Shown here piece after piece: positions 37,469 through 47,515 of a stretch of DNA of 64,000 nucleotides. Made by a program: the position numbers and the translations under genes. The notes beneath the pieces were generated by a model. That model saw nothing but the letters and a program-made list of their open reading frames with translations, did not search any database and had not been told where the DNA came from. Position 1 is the first letter of the stretch; every line of letters starts with the position of its first letter. Source of the DNA: Rhizobium lentis (lineage in GTDB: Bacteria; Pseudomonadota; Alphaproteobacteria; Rhizobiales; Rhizobiaceae); assembly GCF_014200175.1 (NCBI RefSeq), contig NZ_JACHBD010000003.1, positions 186,001 through 250,000 of the forward strand, given 5' to 3'.

Positions 37469-38860
37469 ATGCCTTTGCTGACCCGCCGCAACCTTCTCAA
37501 GGCATCCGCCGTCGCGGGCGCCTACGGCGTCGGCATGGGCATTGCCGGCAAATTCGGGCTTGCTGCGGCCGCACCGGCGCCGCAGCTGCTGACCGCTGTG
37601 AAGATCGAGGCCATGCTGACCGGGGGGGTACCGACCCGGGATGTCATGAGCTGGGGCCATGACGGCATGCCGCCGGTTCTGAGGATGACTAAAGGACGGC
37701 CCTACGCGGCACGGCTGAACAACCAGCTGGACGAGCCGACGACGATCCACTGGCATGGGCTGCGGATCGACAACCGCATGGACGGCGTGCCCTTCGTGAC
37801 GCAACCCTATATCTACACCGGCGACAGTTTCGATTATGCTTTTACGCCACCCGATGCCGGCACCTTCTGGTATCACCCGCACTGCAACACGCTGACGCAG
37901 TTGGGACACGGCATGACCGGCATGCTCGTGGTCGAGGACCCGGCCGATCCCGATTTCGATGCCGAGGTGCTGCTGAACCTGCGCGACTGGCGGCTTGGCG
38001 GCGACGGACAGTTCATCGCCCCCTTCCGGCCGCGCGACGCCGCCAAGGGCGGCACCTACGGCACGGTGCGCACCGCCAACTGGCTTCAGGAGCCGCAATA
38101 TGATGCGCCGGCCGGGGGACTGGTGCGGCTGCGCATCGCCATCACCGACGTGACGCGCATTTTCTCGCTGAAAATGGCGGGCGCCGATGCGAGCGTCATC
38201 GCCATCGACGGCAATCCGGTGCCGAAACGCTTTCCCCTCGAGCTCCTGCAGATCGGGCCCGGACAGCGGCTCGACCTTGCCGTGCGCATGCCGGACGGCG
38301 AAGGCGCCGTCGCGACGCTCGAGGACATCCGCGGCACGACGCCGAAGACGATCGCCAGTCTCCGCGCCGTCGGACAATCGCTCAAACGCAATGTCGGCGA
38401 TCTCGGCCCGCTTGTCGAAAACCCTGTCCCGAAGGCCGATCTTTCCGCTGCCGAAGAGATCCCACTGGTGCTGAGCGCCACTGCGGAAAATGCCTCTGTC
38501 GAGAGTATCTGCGGCACGCTCGGCTACAGTTTCTGGGCAATCAACAAGGTGCCTTGGGCCGGCGACACCCCCGACCCGACGGCGCCGCTAGCGGAACTGA
38601 AGCTCGGCAAGAGCTATGTCTTCAATCTGGAGAACACCACGCCGCACGCCCATCCGATCCATCTGCACGGAATGAGCTTCACGGTAATCTCTTCCTCGAC
38701 GCGGGAGGTGATGCCGCTCGTCTCCGACACCTACCTCGTCCAGCCGGACGAGAAGGTGCAACTGGCCCTCGTCGCCGACAATCCCGGCGACTGGGTGCTG
38801 CATTGCCACATCATCGAACATCAGAAGACCGGCATGACCAGCTATGTCAGAGTGAGCTGA
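37469..38860 (+). CDS. Tat-exported multicopper oxidase
   Basis: 463 residues from the ATG at 37469; a GTG four codons earlier is possible, with AAAAGGAGG at 37436-37444 as ribosome site. Twin-arginine signal LTRRNLLKASAVAGA. Copper ligands are all present: HWHG (94-97), WYHPHCNT (His136, His138), HPIHLHG, and the C-terminal HCHIIEHQKTGM with the type 1 copper cysteine. The fold resembles CueO/FtsP-like three-domain oxidases without a methionine-rich insert. Likely role in copper or iron oxidation or tolerance in the periplasm. No copper-responsive regulator is adjacent. Confidence 0.93.
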   Translation: MPLLTRRNLLKASAVAGAYGVGMGIAGKFGLAAAAPAPQLLTAVKIEAMLTGGVPTRDVMSWGHDGMPPVLRMTKGRPYAARLNNQLDEPTTIHWHGLRIDNRMDGVPFVTQPYIYTGDSFDYAFTPPDAGTFWYHPHCNTLTQLGHGMTGMLVVEDPADPDFDAEVLLNLRDWRLGGDGQFIAPFRPRDAAKGGTYGTVRTANWLQEPQYDAPAGGLVRLRIAITDVTRIFSLKMAGADASVIAIDGNPVPKRFPLELLQIGPGQRLDLAVRMPDGEGAVATLEDIRGTTPKTIASLRAVGQSLKRNVGDLGPLVENPVPKADLSAAEEIPLVLSATAENASVESICGTLGYSFWAINKVPWAGDTPDPTAPLAELKLGKSYVFNLENTTPHAHPIHLHGMSFTVISSSTREVMPLVSDTYLVQPDEKVQLALVADNPGDWVLHCHIIEHQKTGMTSYVRVS

Positions 38861-38990
38861 AGCATTTGCTTGCCTCAGTTTGGACGTGATTCTTCGCCAG
38901 CAATGCGCGAAGCTTATGCTGTTGTATTGACATATCGAAGCGAAAGGAGAAGGAAGGTTCAACCGACCTTTTCCTTGCGAATGAATTGAT

Positions 38991-40136
38991 ATGATCGAAA
39001 CCACCGCCGATTTGGCGGCCGCCTGCAAAGAGCTGGCCAAGTCCGACTTCATTACCATCGACACCGAATTCCTGCGTGAGACGACCTTCTGGCCGGAACT
39101 CTGCCTGATCCAGATGGCAAGCCCGACACTGGAGGTTCTCGTCGATCCGCTGGCCAAGGGCATCGACCTCGCCCCCTTCTTCGAGCTGATGGCCGATACG
39201 AAGGTGCTGAAGGTCTTTCATGCGGCACGCCAGGACATCGAAATCATCTTCAATCGCGGCAATCTCATTCCACATCCGATCTTCGACACTCAGGTCGCCG
39301 CCATGGTCTGCGGCTTCGGCGACAGCGTCTCCTACGATCAGCTGGTCAGCCGCATCAAGAACGTCCACATCGACAAGTCGTCGCGCTTCACCGACTGGAG
39401 CCGCCGGCCACTTTCCGAAAAGCAGCTGGAATATGCGCTGGCCGACGTCACCCACCTGCGCGACGTCTATCTGTCGCTGAGTTCACAGCTCGACCGCGAA
39501 GGCCGCACGTCGTGGCTCCGCGAGGAAATGGACATTCTCGAGGCCCGCGAAACCTACGACATGCATCCTGATGACGCCTGGCAGCGGCTGAAGATGCGAC
39601 TGCGCAAGCCGCAGGAGCTGGCGATCCTGAAATATGTCGCCGCCTGGCGCGAGCGCGAGGCGCGGGCGCGTAACGTGCCACGTTCGCGCGTATTGAAGGA
39701 CGACGCGATCTATGAGATCGCCCAGCAGCAGCCCAAGGATGCCGAAGCGCTCGGCCGATTGCGCACCATTCCGAAGGGCTGGGAGCGCTCCGCCTCCGGC
39801 ACGGCCGTCGTCGAAGCCGTCAATGCGGCACTCGCTCTTCCGAAGGCAGATATGCCGCATGTGCCGCGGCAGACGCAGGCGCCGGAGGGCGCAGCTGCCG
39901 CAGTCGAGCTGTTGAAGGTGCTGTTGAAGCTGATCTCGGAAAAACACGGCGTCGCGCCGAAGGTGATCGCCAACAGCGAGGATCTCGACAAGATCGCCGC
40001 TGATGGCGAGAAGGCTGACGTCGCTGCTCTGCACGGCTGGCGGCGCGATCTTTTCGGCGAGCCGGCGCTGCAGCTGATCCAGGGCCAGATCGGACTGCGA
40101 TTCGCGGGCCGGAAGGTTGAAACCGTCGCGCTCTGA
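38991..40136 (+). CDS. rnd: Ribonuclease D
   Basis: 381 residues. 3'-5' exonuclease of tRNA maturation. The DEDD catalytic residues are in FITIDTEFLRE, VFHAARQDIEIIF and YALADVTHL (the last Asp followed by the Tyr/His motif). An HRDC domain follows at about residues 205-290 (RKPQELAILKYVAAWRERE), and then a second helical domain. The alphaproteobacterial length is normal. In 38861-38990, the AAAGGAGAAGGAAGG stretch may belong to a leader rather than to its ribosome site. Confidence 0.95.
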   Translation: MIETTADLAAACKELAKSDFITIDTEFLRETTFWPELCLIQMASPTLEVLVDPLAKGIDLAPFFELMADTKVLKVFHAARQDIEIIFNRGNLIPHPIFDTQVAAMVCGFGDSVSYDQLVSRIKNVHIDKSSRFTDWSRRPLSEKQLEYALADVTHLRDVYLSLSSQLDREGRTSWLREEMDILEARETYDMHPDDAWQRLKMRLRKPQELAILKYVAAWREREARARNVPRSRVLKDDAIYEIAQQQPKDAEALGRLRTIPKGWERSASGTAVVEAVNAALALPKADMPHVPRQTQAPEGAAAAVELLKVLLKLISEKHGVAPKVIANSEDLDKIAADGEKADVAALHGWRRDLFGEPALQLIQGQIGLRFAGRKVETVAL

Positions 40137-40213
40137 CACCAAATCGAATTCGCTTGACGCTGTTTTCCCAGCTGAAACAATGGCCGGGTGAAACTGCGAA
40201 GCGAAGGGGCGGC

Positions 40214-41275
40214 ATGCGGGAAATATCTCCGACGCAGAACTGGATCCTGATCGTCCTCGTCCTCGCGGTGAGCGGCGTCGTCTATGATTCGATGTTCTAC
40301 TCCGATCAGACGCCGGTCATCGGGGCGATCTTCGCGCTGTTCATCGGCATGCCGATCATCGCCTTCGAGCGCAAGGTGCTGTTCCGCGGGCTCTACCGGC
40401 GCGTCCAGAAGCTGCCGACCTTCGCCTTCATCATCACCGAACTGGTGATCTACGAAATCCTGATGAGCATCGGTTTCGCCTTCGCCGGCCTGTTGCTTCG
40501 CTCGCTCGGCGTGCTGAAGCCGTCGTCGCTCCTCGATCTCATCATCATGCCGTTCGACGTCTTCCTCTATGCGCTTGCCGTCTGCTCGGCGCTGATCTTC
40601 ATCCTGCGCGTGCGGGAGCTGCTCGGTCGCGAAGTATTCATCAGCATGCTCATCAGCCGCTATCGCAATCCGGTCAAGGAAGAGCGTGTCTTTCTGTTCA
40701 TCGATCTCGTCGATTCGACGGCTTTTGCCGAAAAGCACGGCGACCTCCGTGCGCAGCAACTGCTGAGCTCGCTGTTTGCGACCTTCGCCGAGCCGGTGCG
40801 GCGCCACAAGGGCATGATCAACGACTATGTCGGCGATGCGGCGATCATTACCTGGCCGCTTGCCCGCGGCGTCAAGGATGCGCGCTGCGTGCGCTGCATC
40901 TTCGATATCATTGCCGATATCGAAGCCAATGCCGCCGGCTGGCGGAAAAATTACGGACAGGTGCCGAAGCTTCGCGCCGCTCTTCATGGCGGCGAGATCA
41001 TCACCGCAGAAGTCGGCGTCGATCACCACAAGATCAGCTATTTCGGCGATACGGTTAATACGACCGCCCGGCTGGAGACGCTCTGCCGCAGCCTGAACCG
41101 GCAGGTGCTGATCTCCGCGGAGCTTGCCCGGCGCATGACCTTTCCCGACGACATCTCCTGCGACGATCTCGGCATCCATGCCGTCAAGGGACGCGGCCAG
41201 GCGCTCGGCGTCATGGCGCTTTCCTCGCGGGCGGTGACCGTGCTCAACACGCCCGCGGTCGTTTTGCACGGCTGA
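40214..41275 (+). CDS. Membrane-bound class III adenylate/guanylate cyclase
   Basis: 353 residues from the ATG at 40214 (AAGGGGCGGC before it). Four hydrophobic segments occupy residues about 10-30, 35-52, 70-95 and 108-132, and a class III cyclase domain occupies about 155-330. Metal ligands lie in LFIDLVDST (Asp164) and YVGDAAI, and the transition-state Asn/Arg motif in GDTVNTTARLE. Rhizobia have many such cyclases, each with a different input domain; the signal sensed here is unknown. The purine-specifying residues are not decisive by eye. Likely monocistronic. Confidence 0.9.
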   Translation: MREISPTQNWILIVLVLAVSGVVYDSMFYSDQTPVIGAIFALFIGMPIIAFERKVLFRGLYRRVQKLPTFAFIITELVIYEILMSIGFAFAGLLLRSLGVLKPSSLLDLIIMPFDVFLYALAVCSALIFILRVRELLGREVFISMLISRYRNPVKEERVFLFIDLVDSTAFAEKHGDLRAQQLLSSLFATFAEPVRRHKGMINDYVGDAAIITWPLARGVKDARCVRCIFDIIADIEANAAGWRKNYGQVPKLRAALHGGEIITAEVGVDHHKISYFGDTVNTTARLETLCRSLNRQVLISAELARRMTFPDDISCDDLGIHAVKGRGQALGVMALSSRAVTVLNTPAVVLHG

Positions 41276-41380
41276 GCAACGCTCTTATCACCAGTCACCA
41301 AAGCTTCACCCAACCGTCAATTCGCTGACACGGAAGCCCTGCTAAGCGGAAGCCATTCGCATCCGTTCCATGGGGATATT

Positions 41381-42739
41381 ATGAAGAACGTCCTTTTTGC
41401 TTCCGTATCGCTTTTCATTCTAATTGCCGGTCCCGTTTCGGCCGATCGGCAACAATTCCCGTCCAAGCTCGCCGGCCAGGCGATCCTGCCTGCCAACACC
41501 ATGGTTGCGGCTCCGGCCGACGCCTCCGATTTCCTCAAGCATTCCGGCAAGTTCACGACGCCGGACCGCAGGCGCGCCGAAGCGCTCGGCACCGTTCCCG
41601 GCAAGGACGGCGCACGTGTGACTGACCTGAAGCTTCCGTTCGACGGCCAGCCGATCCAGGGTTTCTCGGGCATCAAGACCATGGCCGACGGCACCTTCTG
41701 GACGCTCTCCGACAACGGCTTCGGCTCCAAGGCCAATTCTTCCGACTCCATGCTGTTCCTGCATGAGATGAAGTTCGACTGGGCCGCCAACAAGGCCGAA
41801 GTCGTCAAGAACCTCTTCCTCTCCGATCCGAACAAGATCGCTCCGTTCCCGATCATGCTCGAAGGCACCGACACGCGCTACCTCACCGGCGCCGACTTCG
41901 ACATCGAATCGATCCAGCCGGTTGCCGATGGTTTCTGGCTCGGCGACGAGTTCGGCCCCTATATCCTGAAATTTGATACGGCGGGCCGCCTGACCGATGT
42001 CATTGCGACCACACTCGACGGCAAGCCGGTGCTGTCGCCCGACAATCCGCTGATTCAGCTGCCGGGCAATCCGGCCGCGAAGATGCCGGTCTTCAATCTG
42101 AAGCGCTCCGGCGGCTTCGAAGGCCTTGCCATGTCGAAGGACGGCGCCAAGCTCTACGGCCTGCTCGAAGGCGCCATTTACAAGGATGACGGCACGATGG
42201 AAACGGCCGACGGCCACACCGCCATCCGCATTATCGAATTCGACGTCGCCGCCAAGAAGTGGACCGGCCGCAGTTGGCTCTATCCGTTCGATGACAAGGG
42301 CGTGTCGATTGGCGACTTCAACATGCTCGACGATACGACCGCTCTCGTCATCGAGCGCGACAGCGGCGCCGGCACCAAGGACAAGGCCTGCGCCGATCCG
42401 AAGCAGCCGAAGCCGGATTGCTTCGAGGCGCCTGCCGAGCTGAAGCGCGTCTACAAGATCGAGTTCAACGACGCCAATGCCGGCAAGGCCGTCCGCAAGA
42501 TCGGCTATATCGACCTCTTGAACATCCAGGACCCCGACAACAAGAAGAAGGCCGGAGCCAAGGACGGCGTCTACGACATGCCGTTCGTGACGATCGAAAA
42601 CGTCGATCGCGTCGACGCCACCCACATCATCATCGGCAACGACAACAACCTGCCCTTCTCAGCCGGCCGCGCCGTCGACAAGGCGGATAATAACGAGTTC
42701 AGCCTGCTTGAGGTTGGTAAGTTTTTGAACGCGAAGTAA
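41381..42739 (+). CDS. Exported phytase-like esterase
   Basis: 452 residues with a signal peptide (MKNVLFASVSLFILIAGPVSA). The mature protein matches the family annotated as esterase-like activity of phytase: FSGIKTMADGTFWTLSDNGFGSKANSSDS near the start, then DIESIQPVADGFWLGDEFGPYILKFD, GGFEGLAMSKDGAKLYGLLEGA and a terminal NVDRVDATHIIIGNDNNLPFS. A beta-propeller fold is expected. It probably liberates phosphate or cleaves esters in the periplasm. Notably it lies beside the polyphosphate genes ppx-ppk (convergent). The phosphate link is an inference. Confidence 0.9.
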   Translation: MKNVLFASVSLFILIAGPVSADRQQFPSKLAGQAILPANTMVAAPADASDFLKHSGKFTTPDRRRAEALGTVPGKDGARVTDLKLPFDGQPIQGFSGIKTMADGTFWTLSDNGFGSKANSSDSMLFLHEMKFDWAANKAEVVKNLFLSDPNKIAPFPIMLEGTDTRYLTGADFDIESIQPVADGFWLGDEFGPYILKFDTAGRLTDVIATTLDGKPVLSPDNPLIQLPGNPAAKMPVFNLKRSGGFEGLAMSKDGAKLYGLLEGAIYKDDGTMETADGHTAIRIIEFDVAAKKWTGRSWLYPFDDKGVSIGDFNMLDDTTALVIERDSGAGTKDKACADPKQPKPDCFEAPAELKRVYKIEFNDANAGKAVRKIGYIDLLNIQDPDNKKKAGAKDGVYDMPFVTIENVDRVDATHIIIGNDNNLPFSAGRAVDKADNNEFSLLEVGKFLNAK

Positions 42740-42811
42740 TTCGGGTTTGATGTGAGATGGAGGGGCGGTGCGGAAGTGCCGCCTTTTTCTTTGGTTTACG
42801 CACCCACTTCC

Positions 42812-42949
42812 TCCCTCATTCCTGTGCTCGTCACAGGAATCCAGTGCGCTCAAGTCCTTGAGCGCGGGAGACTCTTTAAAGGCAAGTGAGTCATTCACCG
42901 CGCGGACGCGCGGTGGCTGGATTCCTGTGACGAGCACAGGAATGAGGGA
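42812..42949. repeat. Palindromic element with 33-bp perfect inverted ends
   Basis: 42812-42844 and 42917-42949 are perfect reverse complements over all 33 bases; each arm carries the sub-palindrome CCTGTGCTCGTCACAGG. The 72-base centre contains smaller palindromes (GCGCTCAAGTCCTTGAGCGC, CCGCGCGGACGCGCGG). It fills the convergent spacer between the phytase-like gene and ppx. The whole can fold as one long hairpin or cruciform. Confidence 0.92.
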
Positions 42950-42999
42950 GAGTGGAGGGATGGCGCCGTCAACAACGGCCCGCCTTAAAAATCTCTGCC

Positions 43000-44520
43000 C
43001 TATTCGAACCGAAACGCCAGCCTCTTATTCGTCAGCCGCGACAGCTGCTGCAGGCGGCCGTCCAGGCGTTCGCCGGCGAAATCGCGGTATTCGGAGGGAA
43101 CGACGAATTCGAGGTCGAAGTCCGGGTTCGATGATTTGCGGAAGGTCAGGTTCTTGACGATGCCCGGCATCGAGGCCGAGAAGAGGTAGACGACGCGGAG
43201 CATGCCGCCGAGCAGCTTGGCGCGCTCGATGAAGGGTGGCGTGGCGATCTGCGCAAGCGGGCCGGTGGCGCCGTCGTCGTGCAGCCCCTCGAAACGGTAA
43301 TAATTGGTCAGTGCGATGAAGGCACGGCCGGGATGGCTGATGCCGACGAAGGAAGAGTGGGCGATGACGTTCAGTGCCTGCAGGCCACGATAATCAGGGT
43401 GGGCGCGCCAGCTGATATCGGCTAGCAGACAGGCGGCCTGACGATAGCGGCTTTCCTCTTCGGTTTCCTGGACGTCGAAGAAGGGCATCATCCGGCCGGT
43501 CCATTCCGCCAGTTCGCGGGCATGCTCGGGCGAACGGGCACGCAGGATCGCCAATTCACCGGCGGCGGCCAGCAGCGGATCGAGGCGTCGCTCACCCTCA
43601 GACAGCAGCGAGTAGAGATACCCCTCGCGCACGCCCTGCGCCGAGAAGGAAATCATCGACGGCCTCATCGCGCTCAGCACTTCCTTCATGGCGACGGCGC
43701 CGAAGGGCAGCAGCGACCGGCGGTGCTTGGACACGGCTTGCAGCGCCGGCTCTCTGGAATCGCGTGCGGTCACCACCTGTTCGAGGAACAGCATCATCGC
43801 CTCGAGCGAGACCTCATACCCCTGCATCATGTGCAGCGGATAATGGGTGATTTCCATGTGCAGCTTAGCGATGTTTCGCCAGGTGCCGCCGACGGCGTAG
43901 AAGGTGCGCCCCTCGCCTTTCGACAAGAGCTTTGCCGTCTTCACCTGCTTGCGGGCGAAGGCTCTAGCCTTGGAAAGCGAACCGCCGGCATATTCCGACA
44001 GGCGCAGGCCGCCGAGTGGCAGTGTGATGCCCTTGCCCACTTCCTTGCCCTTGATGTCGATCAGCTCCAGCGAGCCGCCGCCGAGGTCGCCGGCGATACC
44101 GTCTGGATCGTAGAAGCCGCTGATGATGCCGAGCGAGGCGAATTTCGCCTCTTCCTCGCCCGACAGCACGCGAACCTTGCGGCCGAGGATGGTTTCCGCC
44201 TGATGGATGAAATCGGGACCGTTGCTCGCCTCGCGCGCCGCGGCCGTCGCCAGCACATACATGGTGGCGGCGCGCGCCTGATCGGACAGGGCCTTGAAAC
44301 GGTGCAGCGCCGCCAGAGCCCTGATGACGCTCTCTTCATTCATCTTGCCGGTGACGGCTATGCCCTTGCCGAGGCCGCAGAGGACCTTTTCGTTGAAAAG
44401 GATGGTCGGCGAGCGGGACAGGCCCTCGTAGACGACGAGACGGATGGAATTCGATCCGATGTCGACAACGGAGACCGGAGCGATCCCCGGAAGGCGCCCC
44501 TGGGCTTCAGATTCAACCAT
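43000..44520 (-). CDS. ppx: Exopolyphosphatase
   Basis: 506 residues of the Ppx/GppA family. Hydrolyses terminal phosphate from polyphosphate. ASKHA-fold motifs: VVDIGSNSIRLVVYEG at residues about 19-34, GDLGGGSLELIDIKGKEVG, and AVGGTWRNIAKLH. A C-terminal HD-like helical domain follows (QAACLLADISWRAHPDY). It begins 12 bases after the ppk stop, so synthesis and degradation enzymes are in one operon (ppk-ppx), a common arrangement. Confidence 0.95.
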   Translation of the reverse strand: MVESEAQGRLPGIAPVSVVDIGSNSIRLVVYEGLSRSPTILFNEKVLCGLGKGIAVTGKMNEESVIRALAALHRFKALSDQARAATMYVLATAAAREASNGPDFIHQAETILGRKVRVLSGEEEAKFASLGIISGFYDPDGIAGDLGGGSLELIDIKGKEVGKGITLPLGGLRLSEYAGGSLSKARAFARKQVKTAKLLSKGEGRTFYAVGGTWRNIAKLHMEITHYPLHMMQGYEVSLEAMMLFLEQVVTARDSREPALQAVSKHRRSLLPFGAVAMKEVLSAMRPSMISFSAQGVREGYLYSLLSEGERRLDPLLAAAGELAILRARSPEHARELAEWTGRMMPFFDVQETEEESRYRQAACLLADISWRAHPDYRGLQALNVIAHSSFVGISHPGRAFIALTNYYRFEGLHDDGATGPLAQIATPPFIERAKLLGGMLRVVYLFSASMPGIVKNLTFRKSSNPDFDLEFVVPSEYRDFAGERLDGRLQQLSRLTNKRLAFRFE

Positions 44521-44532
44521 TTAGGTCCAGTA

Positions 44533-46737
44533 TTACTTGTTGTTGCGGCCTTCGAGCAGGCCGGCGATGAGCTTCGGCGCGCTGGACTTCAAAGCTTCAC
44601 CACGGCCCGAAAGGCTCGGATTGGTCATGAAATACTGCTGCGCATTGAACGGTTCCTCGCCCCTGCGCACTTCCATGCGGCGCGACGTACCGTCGGGCAA
44701 TATCTCGTAGCTTTGTTGATTGTCAATCACGTTGCCGAGCATAATCTGTGACAAGACTTGCTCGTGAACGGTCGGATTCGTCAGCGGGACCATCGTTTCA
44801 ACGCGGCGGTCGAGATTTCTCGGCATCATGTCGGCCGAACCGATGTAGACCAGCGCCTTGTCGGACGGCAGGCCGTGGCCATTGCCGAAGCAGAAGATGC
44901 GGCTGTGCTCGAGGAAGCGGCCGACGATCGACTTGACGCGGATCTTCTCCGAGAGACCGGGCACCTGCGGACGCAGGCAGCAGATGCCGCGCACGACGAG
45001 ATCGATCTCCACGCCGGCGTGGCTGGCGCGATAGAGCGCGTCGATGATATCGGGATCGACAAGCGAATTCATCTTCATCCAGATCGCCGCCGGCGCGCCG
45101 TTGCGGGCATGCAGGATCTCTTCCTCGATGTGGCGCAGGATGCGCGGGCGCATCGTGTAGGGCGAAATCGCCAGCTGCATACCCTGTTCCGGCTCGCCAT
45201 AGCCGGTGATGAAGTTGAAGATGTTCGCCATGTCGTGGGCGATAACGGGATTGCAGGTGAAATAGGAGAGATCCGTATAGATCTTGGCGGTGATCGGGTG
45301 GTAGTTGCCGGTCCCGAGGTGGCAATAGGTCCTGAGCTTGCCCTCCTCACGGCGGACGACCATCGACATCTTGGCGTGGGTCTTGAGCTCAATGAAGCCG
45401 AAGACGACCTGCACACCGGCGCGTTCGAGGTCGCGCGCCCAGCGGATGTTCGCCTCTTCGTCGAAGCGAGCCTTGAGCTCGACCAGCGCCGTCACCGATT
45501 TGCCGGCTTCGGCGGCGTCGATCAGCGCACGCACGATCGGGCTGTCGTTCGAGGTACGGTACAGCGTCTGCTTTATCGCCAGGACGTCAGGATCGCGCGC
45601 AGCCTGGAGAAGAAACTGGACGACCACGTCGAAAGACTCATACGGGTGATGGACGACCATGTCCTTCTCGCGGATGGCGGCGAAGCAGTCGCCGGCATGT
45701 TCGCGGACGCGCTCGGGAAATCGCGCATTGTAAGGCTGAAACCTGAGATCGTCGCGCGGCGCCTTGGTGATCTCCGACAGAGTGTTCAGCGCCAGGAGTC
45801 CCGGCAGAACGGCGACGCGATTGTCGGGGATGCTGAGTGCGTGCACGACGAACTGGCGCAGCGAGGCCGGCATTTCAGAATCGGTCTCGATGCGGATGAC
45901 CTTGCCGCGGCGCCGCCGCTTCAGCGCCGTTTCGAAGAAGCGGACAAGATCCTCGGCCTCTTCCTCGACTTCGATATCGCTGTCGCGGATGACGCGGAAA
46001 GTACCCGAGCCCTGCACCTCGTAGCCCGGATAGAGCCGGTGGATGAAGATGTTGGCGACATCTTCGAGCGTGATGTAGCGGATCGTATTCGCATCATCCG
46101 GCAGGCGGACGAAGCGGTCGAGCGCCGGCGGCAGGCGCAGGAGCGCCGTCATCGGCTCGCGGCCGTTCTTGCTGACGAGCTGCAGGCCGATCGAGAAGCC
46201 GAGATTGGGAATGAACGGGAACGGATGGGCCGGGTCGATCGACAGCGGCGTCAAGACCGGAAAAATCGCCTGTTCGAATTCGGCGGCCAGCCACTGGCGG
46301 TCGGCATCGCTGAGCGCGCCGGGGCGCACGATCAGGATGTCTTCCTTGGCGAGGTATTGCTGCAGCACGGCGAGTGAGGCCTGCTGCTCCATCTGCAGAT
46401 GGTCGATCTCCTGCAGGATCGAGTCGAGCTGTTCGGCCGGTGTCTTTCCGTCGGGGCTGCGGATGGCGATATTCTGGCGCACCTGGCCCTCGAGACCGGC
46501 GACGCGCACCATGAAGAACTCGTCGAGGTTGGCGGCCGAGATCGACAGAAAACGGACGCGCTCGAGCAGCGGGTGCTCGGTATTCAGCGTCTCTTCCAGC
46601 ACGCGGCGATTGAATTGCAGCCAGGAGAATTCGCGGTTGATGAAGCGCTCCGGGCTGGTTAGCAGCTCTCCCAGCGGTGGGGTGTTGTCGTTGGTTTCCG
46701 GAGTGAGTTCCTGATGTTCTGCGACTGCGCTATCCAT
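44533..46737 (-). CDS. ppk: Polyphosphate kinase 1
   Basis: 734 residues. Makes polyphosphate from ATP at the membrane periphery. Domains: N ([18 protein letters not shown] at the start), head, and two phospholipase-D-like catalytic halves. The autophosphorylated His and its partners lie in [17 protein letters not shown] and [21 protein letters not shown]; the ATP site includes [24 protein letters not shown]. First gene of the ppk-ppx operon; the upstream spacer of 64 bases separates it from hdaA. The N terminus ([17 protein letters not shown]) is a low-complexity extension. Confidence 0.96.
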   Translation of the reverse strand: MDSAVAEHQELTPETNDNTPPLGELLTSPERFINREFSWLQFNRRVLEETLNTEHPLLERVRFLSISAANLDEFFMVRVAGLEGQVRQNIAIRSPDGKTPAEQLDSILQEIDHLQMEQQASLAVLQQYLAKEDILIVRPGALSDADRQWLAAEFEQAIFPVLTPLSIDPAHPFPFIPNLGFSIGLQLVSKNGREPMTALLRLPPALDRFVRLPDDANTIRYITLEDVANIFIHRLYPGYEVQGSGTFRVIRDSDIEVEEEAEDLVRFFETALKRRRRGKVIRIETDSEMPASLRQFVVHALSIPDNRVAVLPGLLALNTLSEITKAPRDDLRFQPYNARFPERVREHAGDCFAAIREKDMVVHHPYESFDVVVQFLLQAARDPDVLAIKQTLYRTSNDSPIVRALIDAAEAGKSVTALVELKARFDEEANIRWARDLERAGVQVVFGFIELKTHAKMSMVVRREEGKLRTYCHLGTGNYHPITAKIYTDLSYFTCNPVIAHDMANIFNFITGYGEPEQGMQLAISPYTMRPRILRHIEEEILHARNGAPAAIWMKMNSLVDPDIIDALYRASHAGVEIDLVVRGICCLRPQVPGLSEKIRVKSIVGRFLEHSRIFCFGNGHGLPSDKALVYIGSADMMPRNLDRRVETMVPLTNPTVHEQVLSQIMLGNVIDNQQSYEILPDGTSRRMEVRRGEEPFNAQQYFMTNPSLSGRGEALKSSAPKLIAGLLEGRNNK

Positions 46738-46801
46738 GGTCCACTACCCCGTTTTCAATCGCGACGGCAATTATATCAGTTTCACGACGGAACTGTGACA
46801 G

Positions 46802-47515
46802 TCAATCGGCCGGTTCCGAATTTCCCAATTCATTCAATACTTCGGCAGCAAGAGACCGGGTGATCTTCGTGCCCCGGGACAGGGCCAGCCGGTCGAGCCT
46901 TTCCACGATCGTCTGGGCCGCGTTCAGCGATCGCTCCATACGGTTAACGATATAGAGCACGAGTTTGTCATCTATATAAAGCTGCCGGTCGGCGAAGAGC
47001 TTGACGATAACCTGCGACAGCAGCGCTTCGTCGGGTTCGCCGATCTCGACGATCGTCGCAGCCTTCAGGCGCGAACGCAGATCGGGCAGAGAGACCGGCC
47101 AGGAGATCGGCCAGAGGCGGCTGGTCATCAACAGGCTGGTGCCATGTTCGCGAACGCTGTTGATGACGTGGAAGAGCGCATTGTCGTCAAAGCCGAGGCG
47201 GTCGGCATCCTCGAACAGCACCGGGCCGGCGGCGGCGGCGACGGCGGCGTCCGAGCCAAGCTCGGGATGAATGCTGACGGCGCCGCTTAGTTCCCGCCAG
47301 ATGCGGGCGAGATGCGATTTCCCCGAACCGACCGGACCGGCAAGCACGACGACCGGCGATGGCCATGCCGGCCAGGCATCGACGATCGACACGGCGGCGG
47401 CAAGACGTTCCGAGATCAGGAGATCGTCGCGGCCGCTGGCGGAATCGTGCGAAAAGACCAGCGGCAGCTGCTCTCCGGCCTTGCGCTTCGGATCAGCGTT
47501 CTTCACGTCATTCAT
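46802..47515 (-). CDS. hdaA: DnaA-inactivating protein HdaA
   Basis: 237 residues from the ATG at 47515. Homolog of the DnaA AAA+ domain; with the sliding clamp it stimulates ATP hydrolysis by DnaA after initiation. A clamp-binding motif QLPLVF is at residues 16-21, Walker A is GPVGSGKSH (60-68) and Walker B VLFEDADRL. No DNA-binding domain IV, as expected. Its start lies inside the end of the AI-2E gene (8-base overlap), which is a conserved neighbour in rhizobia. A long upstream extension of the frame is antisense-like and was not used. Confidence 0.92.
   Translation of the reverse strand: MNDVKNADPKRKAGEQLPLVFSHDSASGRDDLLISERLAAAVSIVDAWPAWPSPVVVLAGPVGSGKSHLARIWRELSGAVSIHPELGSDAAVAAAAGPVLFEDADRLGFDDNALFHVINSVREHGTSLLMTSRLWPISWPVSLPDLRSRLKAATIVEIGEPDEALLSQVIVKLFADRQLYIDDKLVLYIVNRMERSLNAAQTIVERLDRLALSRGTKITRSLAAEVLNELGNSEPAD

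Noticed and set aside
39710..41269. 519-codon minus-strand frame opposite rnd and the cyclase gene
   Set aside because: It spans two genes with clear catalytic motifs on the other strand.
44758..46377. 539-codon plus-strand frame opposite ppk
   Set aside because: Shadow of ppk; composition dominated by Asp, Arg, Ala and Val without any recognisable motif.
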